Positions 1 to 8,437 of a stretch of DNA of 64,000 nt are shown here, piece after piece. Numbering within the stretch: position 1 is the stretch's first letter; each line of letters begins with the position of its first letter. Origin of the DNA: Geothrix sp. PMB-07 (GTDB taxonomy: Bacteria > Acidobacteriota > Holophagae > Holophagales > Holophagaceae); assembly GCF_030758935.1 (NCBI RefSeq), contig NZ_CP132333.1, positions 992,992 through 1,056,991 on the forward strand, given 5' to 3'. Both the position numbers and the translations under genes were made by a program. The notes beneath the pieces are model-generated. The model was given only the letters and a program-made list of their open reading frames with translations, had not been told where the DNA came from and did no database searches.

Positions 1-736
1 CAGCCTCGAGTTTGGAGCAGATGGGGATGCAGGGGGCGTCGCGCTCGGCAGCGAGGGCCTGGAGCTTCACGTAGTGGGGATTGCCTTCGGGGTTGCGGAT
101 GTCCTCCTCGCCGATGTTGCCCACGAAGAGGGTGGGCTTCAGGGTGAGCAGGCCGTAGGACTTCACCAGGGCCTTGTCCTCGTTGGACAGGCCGGCGGTG
201 CGGGCCCACTTGCCCTCGTTCAGCACGGCGAAGAGGCGCTCCAGCACCGCCACCATGGCGATGGATTCCTTGTTGCCCGTCTTGGCGACCTTGCGGTGGC
301 GCTCCAGGCCCTTTTCGATGGCGTCGAGATCCTTGATGACCAGTTCCGTCTCGATGATGCTCAGGTCGCGCTCAGGGTTCACGCCGCCCTCCACGTGGGT
401 GACGTTGGTGTCCTCGAAGCAGCGCACCACCTGCACGATGGCATCCGTTTCGCGGATGTGGCCCAGGAAGGCGTTGCCCAGGCCCTCGCCTTTGCTGGCG
501 CCGCGCACCAGACCGGCAATGTCTACGAATTCCTGGGCCGCGGGCAGCACCCGCTGGGGCTTGACGATGTCCGCCAGGAACTGGAGCCGGGGATCCGGAA
601 CATCCACCACGCCCGTGTTGGGCTCGATGGTGCAGAAGGGATAGTTGGCCGAAGCCGCGCCCGCACGGGTGAGGGCGTTGAAAAGGGTGGATTTCCCCAC
701 GTTGGGCAAGCCCACGATGCCACAAGCGACCGCCAT
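1..736 (-). CDS. ychF: Redox-/ribosome-associated GTPase YchF (C-terminus beyond window)
   Basis: This is the N-terminal ~245 residues of a YchF/EngD-family Obg-type P-loop GTPase; the C-terminus, including the TGS domain, lies left of position 1. The ATG at 736 gives MAVACGIVGLPNVGKSTLF, with the G1 motif GLPNVGKS at the very N-terminus as is usual for YchF. The sequences FCTIEPN and DIAGLV follow as the switch regions, then a long helical domain. Family knowledge: YchF binds ATP in preference to GTP, associates with ribosomes and acts in stress responses. It is divergent from the gene at 867, with a 130-bp gap that must hold both promoters. Identification is firm; only completeness is unknown. 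Confidence 0.95.
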   Translation of the reverse strand, partial: MAVACGIVGLPNVGKSTLFNALTRAGAASANYPFCTIEPNTGVVDVPDPRLQFLADIVKPQRVLPAAQEFVDIAGLVRGASKGEGLGNAFLGHIRETDAIVQVVRCFEDTNVTHVEGGVNPERDLSIIETELVIKDLDAIEKGLERHRKVAKTGNKESIAMVAVLERLFAVLNEGKWARTAGLSNEDKALVKSYGLLTLKPTLFVGNIGEEDIRNPEGNPHYVKLQALAAERDAPCIPICSKLEA

Positions 737-866
737 TCCATCCTCCAAGCCTTCCAGTATCCCAGAGACGAGATGTGACGAAAAGAACTGCTTCCGGGGC
801 TTGCGCAGGACCTCGTGGCGCCATACTCTCCCCGCCAAGGTCTCGGGTGGACTGAGGGGAGGCAGC

Positions 867-1103
867 ATGATTGTGCGGGCGGAATGGCCGGGTTACGTGG
901 TGGACGTTCTCGTCCGTCCCGGCCAGGAAGTGGAAGAAGACGAGCCCCTGATGATCCTTGAGGGCACGGATTCCTCCCGCACCTCGTTCTACATCAACGC
1001 TCCCGAAGGCGGCAAAATCCGCGAGATCCTCCTGGAGGAGGGCGACTTCGCCTACGAGGACGACGACTTGGTGGTGATCGGCGATTCCGACCGGGATGAT
1101 TGA
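867..1103 (+). CDS. Small biotinyl/lipoyl-like domain protein lacking the modified lysine
   Basis: A 78-residue protein made of a single hammerhead biotinyl/lipoyl-type fold: MIVRAEWPGYVVDVLVRPGQ, then EDEPLMILEG, then APEGGKIREILLEEGD. It aligns along its length with the true biotin carrier at 1219. At the hairpin where a carrier has ESMKM, this protein reads EGTDSSRTSF, which is longer and has no lysine. The only lysine (K50) lies after the hairpin, so normal biotinylation or lipoylation looks impossible. The ATG at 867 is preceded by GAGGGGAGG. An acidic tail (EDDD, DSDRDD) ends it. It may be a structural or regulatory partner of an acyl-CoA carboxylase, but the function is unknown. Confidence 0.75.
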   Translation: MIVRAEWPGYVVDVLVRPGQEVEEDEPLMILEGTDSSRTSFYINAPEGGKIREILLEEGDFAYEDDDLVVIGDSDRDD

Positions 1104-1160
1104 TGCCACCGGGGGGAACGCTTCCGGCTCGGGGCGAACCCGCGCCAGAAGCCGAGTTGC

Positions 1161-1187
1161 TTGACGCGGGTGTTGGCTGGATACACT
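1161..1187 (+). promoter_or_regulatory. Candidate sigma70-type promoter for the biotin carrier
   Basis: TTGACG (1161-1166) and TACACT (1182-1187) are separated by 15 bp in the gap before the gene at 1219. The boxes are good but the spacing is shorter than the usual 16-18 bp, so the assignment is tentative. The AAGGAG ribosome site follows at about 1206. Confidence 0.35.
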
Positions 1188-1218
1188 GAGGCCAACATTC
1201 CTCAACAAGGAGCGGCTG

Positions 1219-1431
1219 ATGGTGGTGGTGCGGGCCGAAATGGCTGGGAAGGTTCTGGAAGTCTGCGTGGCCGAAGGCGACGCCGTGGGTGAGGACCAGG
1301 ATCTGGTCATCCTCGAATCCATGAAGATGCAGATCCCGGTGGCAAGCCCCGAAGAAGGCACGGTCAAGAAGGTGTTCGTGACGGCCGAGCAATTCCTCAA
1401 CGAGGGGGATCCCATCGTCGAGCTGGGCTGA
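1219..1431 (+). CDS. Biotin/lipoyl attachment protein (single-domain biotin carboxyl carrier)
   Basis: A 70-residue biotinyl domain containing the canonical ESMKM lysine motif and the flanking EDQDLVILES and SPEEGTVKKV strands. Such free-standing carriers (the BLAP/YngHB type of Bacillus) serve acyl-CoA carboxylases made of separate subunits. Its TGA overlaps the ATG of the following hydratase (TGATG at 1429-1433), so the two are translationally coupled. That pairing resembles the leucine/isovalerate catabolic cluster yngHB-yngF. A fitting carboxyltransferase is encoded at 40046 and biotin carboxylase at 52922, so this may be the carrier of a dispersed methylcrotonyl-CoA-type carboxylase; that last step is inference. 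Confidence 0.88.
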   Translation: MVVVRAEMAGKVLEVCVAEGDAVGEDQDLVILESMKMQIPVASPEEGTVKKVFVTAEQFLNEGDPIVELG

Positions 1432-2216
1432 TGGACATCCGCCTGGAACGACTGGAGGGGGCGGACGCTGGAATCGTCCTGCTGGGCCTGGATCGGCCCG
1501 CTGCCAAGAACGCCCTGGGGCGCCAGCTTCTCGCGGAATTCGCCGAGGTCATGCAGGCTTTGACCGCGGATCGCTCCGTGCGAATCGTCATCGTCCATAG
1601 CCTGGTGCCCGGTGTTTTCTGCGCCGGGGCTGACCTGAAGGAACGGGAGGGCATGTCCCAGGAAGAAGCAGCTGCCTTCGTGAAACGGCTCCGTGCCGCC
1701 TTCACGGAGCTGGAACAGCTGCCCATGCCCGTGCTGGTGGCCTTGGAGGGCGCCGCCTTCGGTGGCGGCTTGGAACTGGCTTTGGCTGCGGATCTGCGAG
1801 TGGCTGGGAGCGAGGCCCGGATGGGCTTGGTGGAGACATCCCTGGCGATTATTCCCGGCGCGGGGGGGACTCAGCGCCTCCCGCGCCTCATCGGGGCGTC
1901 ACGAGCCAAGGAACTGATCTTCACCGCCCGCCGCCTGGGGGCGGAGGAGGCGGGTCGCCTGGGGCTGGTGGACCGTGTGGTGCTTCCAGGGCGGGCGCTG
2001 GAATCGACCTTGGCCCTGGCGCGGGAGATCCTGCCCAACGGCCCCATCGCGCTGCGGATGGCCAAGCGCGCCATCCAAGAAGGCATGGGCTTGGACCTGA
2101 CCTCTGGTCTGGCGCTGGAGGAAGCCTGCTATGCCGAAATCCTTCCCACCAGGGATCGGTTGGAAGGCTTGGCAGCGTTTCGCGAAAAGCGCAAACCGCA
2201 GTACAAAGGCGAATGA
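1431..2216 (+). CDS. Enoyl-CoA hydratase/isomerase family protein (methylglutaconyl-CoA hydratase-like)
   Basis: A 261-residue crotonase-fold protein. It has DRPAAKNALG near the N-terminus, the oxyanion-hole segments FCAGADLKE and AAFGGGLELALAADLR, and the acidic ETSLAIIPGAGGTQRLPR segment that carries the catalytic Glu. GAGGTQRLPR and the following helix are typical of the AUH/methylglutaconyl-CoA hydratase subgroup, but crotonases are hard to assign by eye. It overlaps the biotin carrier upstream (TGATG) and the CDF transporter downstream (ATGA), so all three are one transcript. Probable role: hydration of an unsaturated acyl-CoA in branched-chain acid or fatty acid breakdown. Confidence 0.88.
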   Translation: MDIRLERLEGADAGIVLLGLDRPAAKNALGRQLLAEFAEVMQALTADRSVRIVIVHSLVPGVFCAGADLKEREGMSQEEAAAFVKRLRAAFTELEQLPMPVLVALEGAAFGGGLELALAADLRVAGSEARMGLVETSLAIIPGAGGTQRLPRLIGASRAKELIFTARRLGAEEAGRLGLVDRVVLPGRALESTLALAREILPNGPIALRMAKRAIQEGMGLDLTSGLALEEACYAEILPTRDRLEGLAAFREKRKPQYKGE

Positions 2217-3166
2217 TGAGTCATTCTCACGGTCGCACCACCACCGGGCGCTTGGCGCTCAGTTCGCTGATCTTCGGGCTGAACTTCCTGGTTCAGGGCC
2301 TGGGAGGCCTGTGGACGGGTTCGCTGGGGCTGGTCTCTGACAGCCTGGAGAACCTGAACGACGCGGCGGTGAACCTGCTGGCCCTGGGCAGCATCCGCCT
2401 GGCCAATCGCCGCGAACCCTGCGACCGCTGGACCTACGGCTGGCACCGCATCGAGATCTTCAACACCCTCCTGGGGGCCTTCCTGCTGGTGGCCCTGGCG
2501 GGTGCCGTGTTGTTCGAGGCCTGGAACCGCGTGCGCCATCCCCGCCCCATCCTGCTGGGTTGGGCCATCGGGTTTTCCATCCTGGGCCTGCTGTTGAACC
2601 TCGCGGCCACCTTTGTGCTGGTGCCGGCGGAGGGCACGGGGGAGGAGCGCGACCTCAACCTGCGCAGCGCCTACCTCCACGCCTTGGGCGACAGCCTCGC
2701 CAATGTGGCCGTGGTGCTGGGCATGGTGATCATCCGTTTCACCGGCTGGCGTTGGGTGGATCCCCTGCTGGCCGCGGGCATCGCGGCGGTGATCCTCCGT
2801 GGGGCCTACCTGCTGCTGAAGGACGCGGTGAACATCCTCATGCATCGGGCCGCCTTCGACCAGGAGGAGGCCAAGGCTGCGCTGCTGCAGCTGCCAGGGA
2901 TCCACGGCGTGGAGGATCTCCGCTCCTGGCGCCTTTGCAGCCATCTCACGGTGTGTTCCGCCCACATCATCGTGGAGGCCGAGCGCCTGGAGGACACCGA
3001 GGCCCATCAGCACCGCATCGAGCACCTGCTGGCTGACCATTTCGGCGTCCGCCACCTCACCCTGCACTTCGAGACCCGGGCCATGGCAGAGCGGCACCAG
3101 CACCGCTTCGTGCATGAGCACGAGGCGGAAGGGCACGACCATCATCACTGCGACGGCCAGGGGTAA
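2213..3166 (+). CDS. Cation diffusion facilitator family transporter
   Basis: A 317-residue CDF metal/proton antiporter with about six transmembrane helices (TM region up to ~residue 220) and a cytoplasmic ferredoxin-like domain after it. In TM5 the expected HxxxD is present (HALGD). In TM2 the usual H/DxxxD is ENLND, so E46 stands where His or Asp is normal and D50 is conserved. The tail is rich in His (HQHRFVHEHE...HDHHH), typical of Zn/Co sensing or buffering. The ATG at 2213 overlaps the previous stop (ATGA). A second in-frame ATG follows at once. Substrate is probably a divalent metal; which one cannot be read from the sequence. Confidence 0.9.
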   Translation: MMSHSHGRTTTGRLALSSLIFGLNFLVQGLGGLWTGSLGLVSDSLENLNDAAVNLLALGSIRLANRREPCDRWTYGWHRIEIFNTLLGAFLLVALAGAVLFEAWNRVRHPRPILLGWAIGFSILGLLLNLAATFVLVPAEGTGEERDLNLRSAYLHALGDSLANVAVVLGMVIIRFTGWRWVDPLLAAGIAAVILRGAYLLLKDAVNILMHRAAFDQEEAKAALLQLPGIHGVEDLRSWRLCSHLTVCSAHIIVEAERLEDTEAHQHRIEHLLADHFGVRHLTLHFETRAMAERHQHRFVHEHEAEGHDHHHCDGQG

Positions 3167-3193
3167 AACGAGGGGGGCCCCGGAATCATCTAA

Positions 3194-3223
3194 AGGAAAG
3201 GGCGGCCGAGGCCGCCCTTTCCT
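3194..3223. terminator. Bidirectional intrinsic terminator between convergent genes
   Basis: A perfect 13-bp stem, arms 3194-3206 and 3211-3223, loop CGAG. Each arm carries an A-rich 5' or T-rich 3' edge (aggaaag / ctttcct), so it can serve both the CDF transporter and the SPFH gene, which converge here. Confidence 0.8.
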
Positions 3224-3245
3224 GTTTCCTGTATCGGAGAGCAGA

Positions 3246-4289
3246 TCAGTTGCCCATGCCGTGCTTCTTCATGATGGCGCCGCGCTGGGCGTCGTACTCG
3301 GCCTGGTTGATGAGCTGGCTGTCGAAGAGATCCTTCAGCTCGACCAGTTCCTCCTTGAGTGACTTGGCGGGGGCGGCAGCGGCAGAGGCGGACCCGGCCG
3401 GGAAGGGTTGCTGGGCCATCTGCTGCTGAGCACCGGCCATCTGCTGGCCCATCATGTTGCCCATGCCGAAACCCACACCCATGCCCATGCCCATGCCGGC
3501 GATGCCGCCCTGGTTCTGGGCGGCCAAGGGCACACTGTCGGCCACCTGCATCTGCGTGTAGGCGCCCATGACCGGGGCCATCATGCCCACGCTGGTGCGC
3601 TTGTCCATCATGGCTTCCACTTCTTCGGGCAGGCTGATGTTCTCCACGAAGAACTTGGAGAGTTCGAGACCCATGGTCTTGAACTCTTCGGCCAGCTTCT
3701 GCTTCACCAGGTCCGACAGCTCGTCGTACTTGGAGGCCAGATCCAAGGCGGGTACCTTGGCTTCGCCCAGCACATCCGTGAAGCGGCTCATGATGGTCTT
3801 GCGCAGCTGCTCGGAGATGTCGGGCACGGTGTAGACACCGTTGGTGCCCACCAGCTGGCGGAGGAAGGTGGCGCTGTCGACCACTTTGATGGAGTAGATG
3901 CCGAAGGCCCGGATGCGCAGCATGCCGAAGTCGGCGTCGCGCATCATGATGGGGTTCGAGGTGCCCCACTTGAGGTCGTTGTAGAGCTTGGTGGAGATGA
4001 AGTAGACATCGCTCTTGAAGGGGCTCTCGAAGCCATACTTCCAGCCCTTCAGCGTGGCGAGGATGGGCAGGTTCTGGGTGGTCAGCCGGTGGGTGCCGGG
4101 CTTGAACACGTCCGCCATCTGGCCTTCGTTGACGAAGACCGCCTCCTGGCTTTCCCGCACGACGAGCTGGCCGCCGTTCTGGATTTCCTGGCCCCGCATG
4201 GGGAAGCGCCAGGCCAGCGTGTCGTTGGAGTCATCCAGCCACTCGAGGATGTCGAGGAATTGGGCTTTGCCCCAGTCCATCAGACCCAT
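3246..4289 (-). CDS. SPFH-domain protein with C-terminal SHOCT domain
   Basis: A 347-residue protein of the YdjI/virion-core-like SPFH group. It starts MGLMDWGKAQFLDILEW and shows the SPFH region (DTLAWRFP, then EIQNGGQLVVRESQEAVFV, FKPGTHRL) over residues ~15-240. A Gln/Met/Gly-rich linker follows, with repeated GMGMGMGVGFGMGNMMG. The final ~35 residues form a SHOCT domain (LKDLFDSQLINQAEYDAQRGA). SPFH proteins scaffold membrane microdomains; SHOCT is an oligomerisation motif. The start at 4289 is supported by AAGGAGAA seven bases upstream; a longer reading into 4517 lacks support. The exact role is not known. Confidence 0.88.
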   Translation of the reverse strand: MGLMDWGKAQFLDILEWLDDSNDTLAWRFPMRGQEIQNGGQLVVRESQEAVFVNEGQMADVFKPGTHRLTTQNLPILATLKGWKYGFESPFKSDVYFISTKLYNDLKWGTSNPIMMRDADFGMLRIRAFGIYSIKVVDSATFLRQLVGTNGVYTVPDISEQLRKTIMSRFTDVLGEAKVPALDLASKYDELSDLVKQKLAEEFKTMGLELSKFFVENISLPEEVEAMMDKRTSVGMMAPVMGAYTQMQVADSVPLAAQNQGGIAGMGMGMGVGFGMGNMMGQQMAGAQQQMAQQPFPAGSASAAAAPAKSLKEELVELKDLFDSQLINQAEYDAQRGAIMKKHGMGN

Positions 4290-4405
4290 GTGTCGTTCTC
4301 CTTGTGGCATCGGCCACGGGTACGATTCTAGGCCCGGTGGCAAGCCAGACAGGGGGTTCCGTGGGAAAAACCGGCGAATCGACGCCGGGCGCCGGGCAGC
4401 CGCCC

Positions 4406-4765
4406 TCAGCGGGATCCCTTGACGATCCTCACCGGGCCCTCCGACTTGCCCTTGGCGCCCGGTTGATCGATGCGGGTCTTGGTGTGAACCATGTGGGTGT
4501 CTGCATCCACCACGCATCGCCAGCCCTGGCTTTCGTGGGGCATGCGCACGTCCACTTCCCAGCCTCCCGAAGCTCCGTTCAACGGGACGCGGCGGGCGGA
4601 GGTGGCCTTGCCCCCGGTGTCCTGCTCGGCGATGGCCTTGGCTTCCTTGGCGGATTTGACCGGCCCCGAGGCGTGCTTGTGCGATTTGGAGCCGGCTGCC
4701 GAAAGCGTTGCAGCGGGGATGACAAAAGCCATGGCCAGGGCCAAGGCCAGAGAGGCGATGCGCAT
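4406..4765 (-). CDS. Small secreted PepSY-like protein
   Basis: A 119-residue protein with a signal peptide (MRIASLALALAMAFVIPAAT, cleavage likely near ALSA). A single PepSY-like domain follows: SAKEAKAIAEQDTGGKATSARRV, then WEVDVRMP, then CVVDADTHMVHTKTRI. It is probably exported to the periplasm. PepSY domains are often inhibitory or ligand-binding. The start at 4765 has GGAG about seven bases upstream. It lies between the SPFH gene and the ketosynthase on the same strand, with 40-120 bp gaps. No specific function can be given. Confidence 0.7.
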   Translation of the reverse strand: MRIASLALALAMAFVIPAATLSAAGSKSHKHASGPVKSAKEAKAIAEQDTGGKATSARRVPLNGASGGWEVDVRMPHESQGWRCVVDADTHMVHTKTRIDQPGAKGKSEGPVRIVKGSR

Positions 4766-4817
4766 GGGAACTCCGGAGGGTGCCAGGATTCTAGCCAAGG
4801 TCGCGGGGGATCGGCAA

Positions 4818-5873
4818 TCAGGTGCGATAGAAAGCTGCGCCCCAGTGCAGGCCCGAGCCCAGCGCCGTGAATGCCAGGTTCATGCCCGGTCGGATGAGGC
4901 CCTGGGCGCGGCACTCGTGGAACAGCAGGGGCAGGGTGGCGGCGGTGGTGTTGCCGTAGCGCTCGATGTTGTGGGGCACCTGCTCGGCTCGCAGGCCCAG
5001 GGCTTTCTGGACGCCCTCGATGATGCGCAGGTTGGCCTGGTGGATGAGCACCAGATCCAGGGCCTCCACGGCCACGCCAGCGATCTCGCAGACTTCCCGC
5101 ACGGCCTGGGGCATGAGGGTCACCGCCGACCGGAACACCTCCTTGCCAGACATCACCGGCAGGGTGTCGCCAGCCTCGATTTGCGCGTGGCTGACGAAGG
5201 GGCGCCGCTTGAAGCTGGCGCCGTGCATGGTCAGCACGCCGGCCCCGCTGCCATCGGTATGAAGCCGGATGGGGCCGAGTCCAGAGGCACCCTCTCGGCC
5301 TTCGATCACCACGGCCCCGGCAGCGTCGCCGAAGAGCACCGTCCGGTCGCGGGAAAGGGTATTCTCGGCCCGTTCCGCCTCGGTGATGGTACGGGTTTCT
5401 CTGCCGATGAGGGTGTCCCAGCCCAGGTGCCAGGGCATGAACGGGGAATGCACCTCGGCGCCCACCAGCAGCACCCGCCGGTAGCGGCCGCTCTGGATGA
5501 GCAGATCCGCCAGTTCCAGGCCATAGAGGAAGCCGCTGCATTGCTGGCGGAGGTCGAAGGTGGGAATGTCGCGGAGGCCCAAGGCCACCTGCAGGAGGGG
5601 GCCGTTGCCCGGCAGGACATGGTCGGGCGTCATGGTGGCGAAGAGGACGACATCGATATCAGCGGGGTTCAGTCCAGCGTCGGCGATGGCCAGGCGTGAG
5701 GCGATGGCGCCGAGATCCGTGGAGCCCTGGCCCGGCTCCGCATAGCGCCGCTCCTGGATGCCGCTGCGCACCCGAATCCATTCATCCGAAGTGTCCATGA
5801 GCGTGGCCAGGGCCTCGTTGGTGACGACATTCGGAGGCAGGCCGATGCCCGACCCGGTGATGACGCTTCGCAT
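4818..5873 (-). CDS. fabH: 3-oxoacyl-ACP synthase III family (FabH-like) ketosynthase
   Basis: A 351-residue thiolase-fold condensing enzyme. It has the FabH start (SVITGSGIGLPPNVVTN, TSDEWI), the active-site Cys in QQCSGFLYG (C112), the His in LIHQANLR and the Asn in YGNTTAATLP, so the Cys-His-Asn triad of KAS III is complete. FGDAAGAVV and a C-terminal GSGLHWGAAF also fit. KAS III condenses an acyl-CoA with malonyl-ACP to start fatty acid synthesis. The insert around residues 150-175 (PFMPWHLGWDTLIG) is longer than in housekeeping FabH, so a specialised primer or a second copy is possible. The start at 5873 was chosen because MRSVITGSG is the canonical N-terminus. Confidence 0.88.
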   Translation of the reverse strand: MRSVITGSGIGLPPNVVTNEALATLMDTSDEWIRVRSGIQERRYAEPGQGSTDLGAIASRLAIADAGLNPADIDVVLFATMTPDHVLPGNGPLLQVALGLRDIPTFDLRQQCSGFLYGLELADLLIQSGRYRRVLLVGAEVHSPFMPWHLGWDTLIGRETRTITEAERAENTLSRDRTVLFGDAAGAVVIEGREGASGLGPIRLHTDGSGAGVLTMHGASFKRRPFVSHAQIEAGDTLPVMSGKEVFRSAVTLMPQAVREVCEIAGVAVEALDLVLIHQANLRIIEGVQKALGLRAEQVPHNIERYGNTTAATLPLLFHECRAQGLIRPGMNLAFTALGSGLHWGAAFYRT

Positions 5874-5941
5874 GGCTGACCTCGTGGGAAGACGGGCCAG
5901 GATAGCCGGAGTCAACACAGGGAGGGGATGGAAGCGGCTTG

Positions 5942-8377
5942 TCAGGGCATCCGCGCGGCGGCTTCCCTGAAGTTCGCCAGAGCCTGGTCAAGCCGCTCGC
6001 AGCAGGACTCCCAATCGCCCAGGGGCTCCTGGCGGAGGCAGGCCTCCAGCTCCTTGGCGGCCTCCAGGATGTGGATGAGGTCCAGGGTGGCTGCGGCTCC
6101 TCGGAGGGCGTGGGCCTCGCTCAGGGCCGCGGCATGATCGCCTCGGGCCACGGCTTCGCCGATGGTTTTGGCGCTGGCCGAGTCTTTCGCAAAGGCCTTG
6201 AGGAAGGTGCGGAGCGGATCACGCCGCCCCCCGATGCGGTCCAGGGCGCGGGGCAGGTCCACCACCTCCGCCATGACTTCCAGGCCATCGCCAGCGGATG
6301 ACCCGCCTTCGGACACGGCGGCGGGGTATTCGGCGGCGGGCAGGGGCCCCCGGGAGATCCACTTGGCCAGGGTCTCCAGGAGCAGCCCGGGGGCGATGGG
6401 CTTGGTCAGGCAGTCGTCCATGCCGGAGGCCAGGCACCGATCCTGATGGGTCGCGAGGGCATGCGCGGTGACAGCGATGATGGGAGTGCCGCGGTTCCTT
6501 CCGCGTGATCGGATGGTCCGGGTGGCCTCAAAGCCATCCATGCCGGGCATCTCCAGGTCCATGAGGATCACGTCGAAGGCTGTGGCCCGGGCGAGGGTTA
6601 CCGCTTCAGCTCCGTGGCTGGCCACCTCCACCTGCAGTCCCGCCTCCCGAAGCAGGATCACGGACAGCTCGCGACTGATGGGGTTGTCCTCCACCACGAG
6701 TGCCCGCAGGCCCGTCAAATGGGCGCGATCCCGCCGAGAAGCCGGAGCGCTAGAGGTGGGCAGGATCTGGTCTGCGGCCTCGGGGAAGGTCAGGGTGAAT
6801 TGGAAAAGGCTGCCGAGACCGGGGCCGCTCTCCACCCAGATGCGCCCTCCCATGAGCTCCGCGAGCTGTTTTGAAATGGCCAGGCCGAGGCCGGTGCCGC
6901 CGAAATGGCGGGTGGTGCTGGCTTCGGCCTGGGTGAAGGGGGTGAAGAGGCGGGCGGCCTGATCGGCACTGAGGCCGATGCCTGTGTCTCTGACGGAGAA
7001 GCGAAACGCCGCTTCCCCCGCCGGTGCGGGCAATGGATCCACCTCGATTCCGACCTTGCCCTCCTCGGTGAACTTGAGGGCGTTGCCTACTAGGTTGATC
7101 AGCACCTGGCGCAGGCGGGTGGGATCGCCCAGCAGCACCTTCTCAGCCGCCTCGGCGCCACGGGCCGTGAGCGTCAGGCCCTTCGCGGCGGCGGTATGAC
7201 TGAACAGATCCACCACCTGTTGGAGCACGTCAGGGATGCGGAAGGGGATGCACTCCAGATCCACCCGGCCCGCTTCGATCTTCGACAGGTCCAGCACGTC
7301 GTCGAGAAGGGCCAGCAAGGCCTGGCCTGACTGCTCGACTCGCCGTAGGTAATCCTCCGCCGTGGGCGGCAGGCTTTCCTTCAGGGCCAGATGCAAGAAG
7401 CCCTGGATGGCGTTCATGGGGGTGCGCATCTCGTGGCTCATGTGCGCGAGGAAATCGCTCTTGGCCTGGGTGGCCGCTTCCACGGCCTTGAGCTCCTGCT
7501 CCAGCGTGTCTTTGCGGCGCAGTTCTTCCGAGAGACGCTGTTGCAGCACGCGCGCCGCGGCCAGGTTGCCGAGGGAGGCCACCAGGCGGAGTTCATTCTC
7601 GGTAAAAGGCGGGCGGCTGCGGCCTGCATCGAAATAGAAAAGGCCGAGCACTTCGCCCGCGTGCTCAAGGGGCACGGCCATGGCACTGGAGGTGGCCACC
7701 CTGGAGGCGGGCGAGGCCGTGGCTTCGGACTCCCGCAGCAGCATGGCCTCCCGCCGATCCAGGGCGCTCCTCACGGTTTTCGGCGCCCATCGCAGCGGCG
7801 AGGTGTCGTCGGGTCTCAGGCTGTGGGAGGCCAGCGGAATCAGCTGCCCCACTTCATCCGGCAGCAGGATGGCTCCTTGCCCGGCCCCGAGGAACTGAAA
7901 CAGCCGTTCGAGCATGTCCTCCAGCAGCTTGGTGGTGGTGGGTTCCCGGAGAAGCAGGAGGCTGAACTCGTAGAAAAGATCCAGGGCCGCCTGCGCCATG
8001 GGAATGACCTCATCCCCCTGGCGCCAGCCTTGCAGATCTCCAATCGGCAGGGACTGGGTGATTTCCTCCCCCGAAAGCGGTTCGGCAGGAACCTCCTCGA
8101 TCCGAATCTCGATGCCGCCCAGGCGGATTGCATCCCGGGGGGTGACCGTCTGGGCGGAGTGGACGCGCTTGCCGTTGATGAAACTGCCATGCCTGGAATC
8201 GAGATCCTCGAAGGTGAGGCGGTCCTCGCGCCAGAGAATCTGGGCGTGGCTTCTCGAAACGGCGGGGTCCTCGAGGATGAGGTCCTGGTCCGGCGTCCGC
8301 CCGATCCGGCAGCAGGCGGAGTCCCTCGACAGCCGGAAGGGCTGAAGGCCTGCGACGCAGATGAGGTAGTCGGGCAT
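5942..8377 (-). CDS. FHA-GAF hybrid histidine kinase with receiver and HPt domains
   Basis: 811 residues with no clear membrane segment. Domains in order: FHA (~20-92; CRIGR, SRSHAQI, DLDSRHGSFINGKRV), GAF (~130-280), HisKA (H315 in SHEMRTPMNA), HATPase (NALKF ~432, DTGIG ~464, GGTGLGLA ~493), receiver (~557-670; phospho-acceptor D607 in LMDLEMPGMDG, K659) and HPt (~705-805; H756 in AHALRGAAAT). A full internal His-Asp-His phosphorelay is therefore present. FHA domains bind phosphothreonine. The divergent gene 60 bp away is a Ser/Thr kinase, so that kinase is an obvious candidate for feeding the FHA domain. No DNA-binding output is present; the partner could be the regulator at 10636. Confidence 0.93.
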   Translation of the reverse strand: MPDYLICVAGLQPFRLSRDSACCRIGRTPDQDLILEDPAVSRSHAQILWREDRLTFEDLDSRHGSFINGKRVHSAQTVTPRDAIRLGGIEIRIEEVPAEPLSGEEITQSLPIGDLQGWRQGDEVIPMAQAALDLFYEFSLLLLREPTTTKLLEDMLERLFQFLGAGQGAILLPDEVGQLIPLASHSLRPDDTSPLRWAPKTVRSALDRREAMLLRESEATASPASRVATSSAMAVPLEHAGEVLGLFYFDAGRSRPPFTENELRLVASLGNLAAARVLQQRLSEELRRKDTLEQELKAVEAATQAKSDFLAHMSHEMRTPMNAIQGFLHLALKESLPPTAEDYLRRVEQSGQALLALLDDVLDLSKIEAGRVDLECIPFRIPDVLQQVVDLFSHTAAAKGLTLTARGAEAAEKVLLGDPTRLRQVLINLVGNALKFTEEGKVGIEVDPLPAPAGEAAFRFSVRDTGIGLSADQAARLFTPFTQAEASTTRHFGGTGLGLAISKQLAELMGGRIWVESGPGLGSLFQFTLTFPEAADQILPTSSAPASRRDRAHLTGLRALVVEDNPISRELSVILLREAGLQVEVASHGAEAVTLARATAFDVILMDLEMPGMDGFEATRTIRSRGRNRGTPIIAVTAHALATHQDRCLASGMDDCLTKPIAPGLLLETLAKWISRGPLPAAEYPAAVSEGGSSAGDGLEVMAEVVDLPRALDRIGGRRDPLRTFLKAFAKDSASAKTIGEAVARGDHAAALSEAHALRGAAATLDLIHILEAAKELEACLRQEPLGDWESCCERLDQALANFREAAARMP

Positions 8378-8437
8378 GGGAATCCGGAGCGGGGGGCACT
8401 CCGTTATAGAATGGGATCATCCCTCCGGAAAGTGTGC

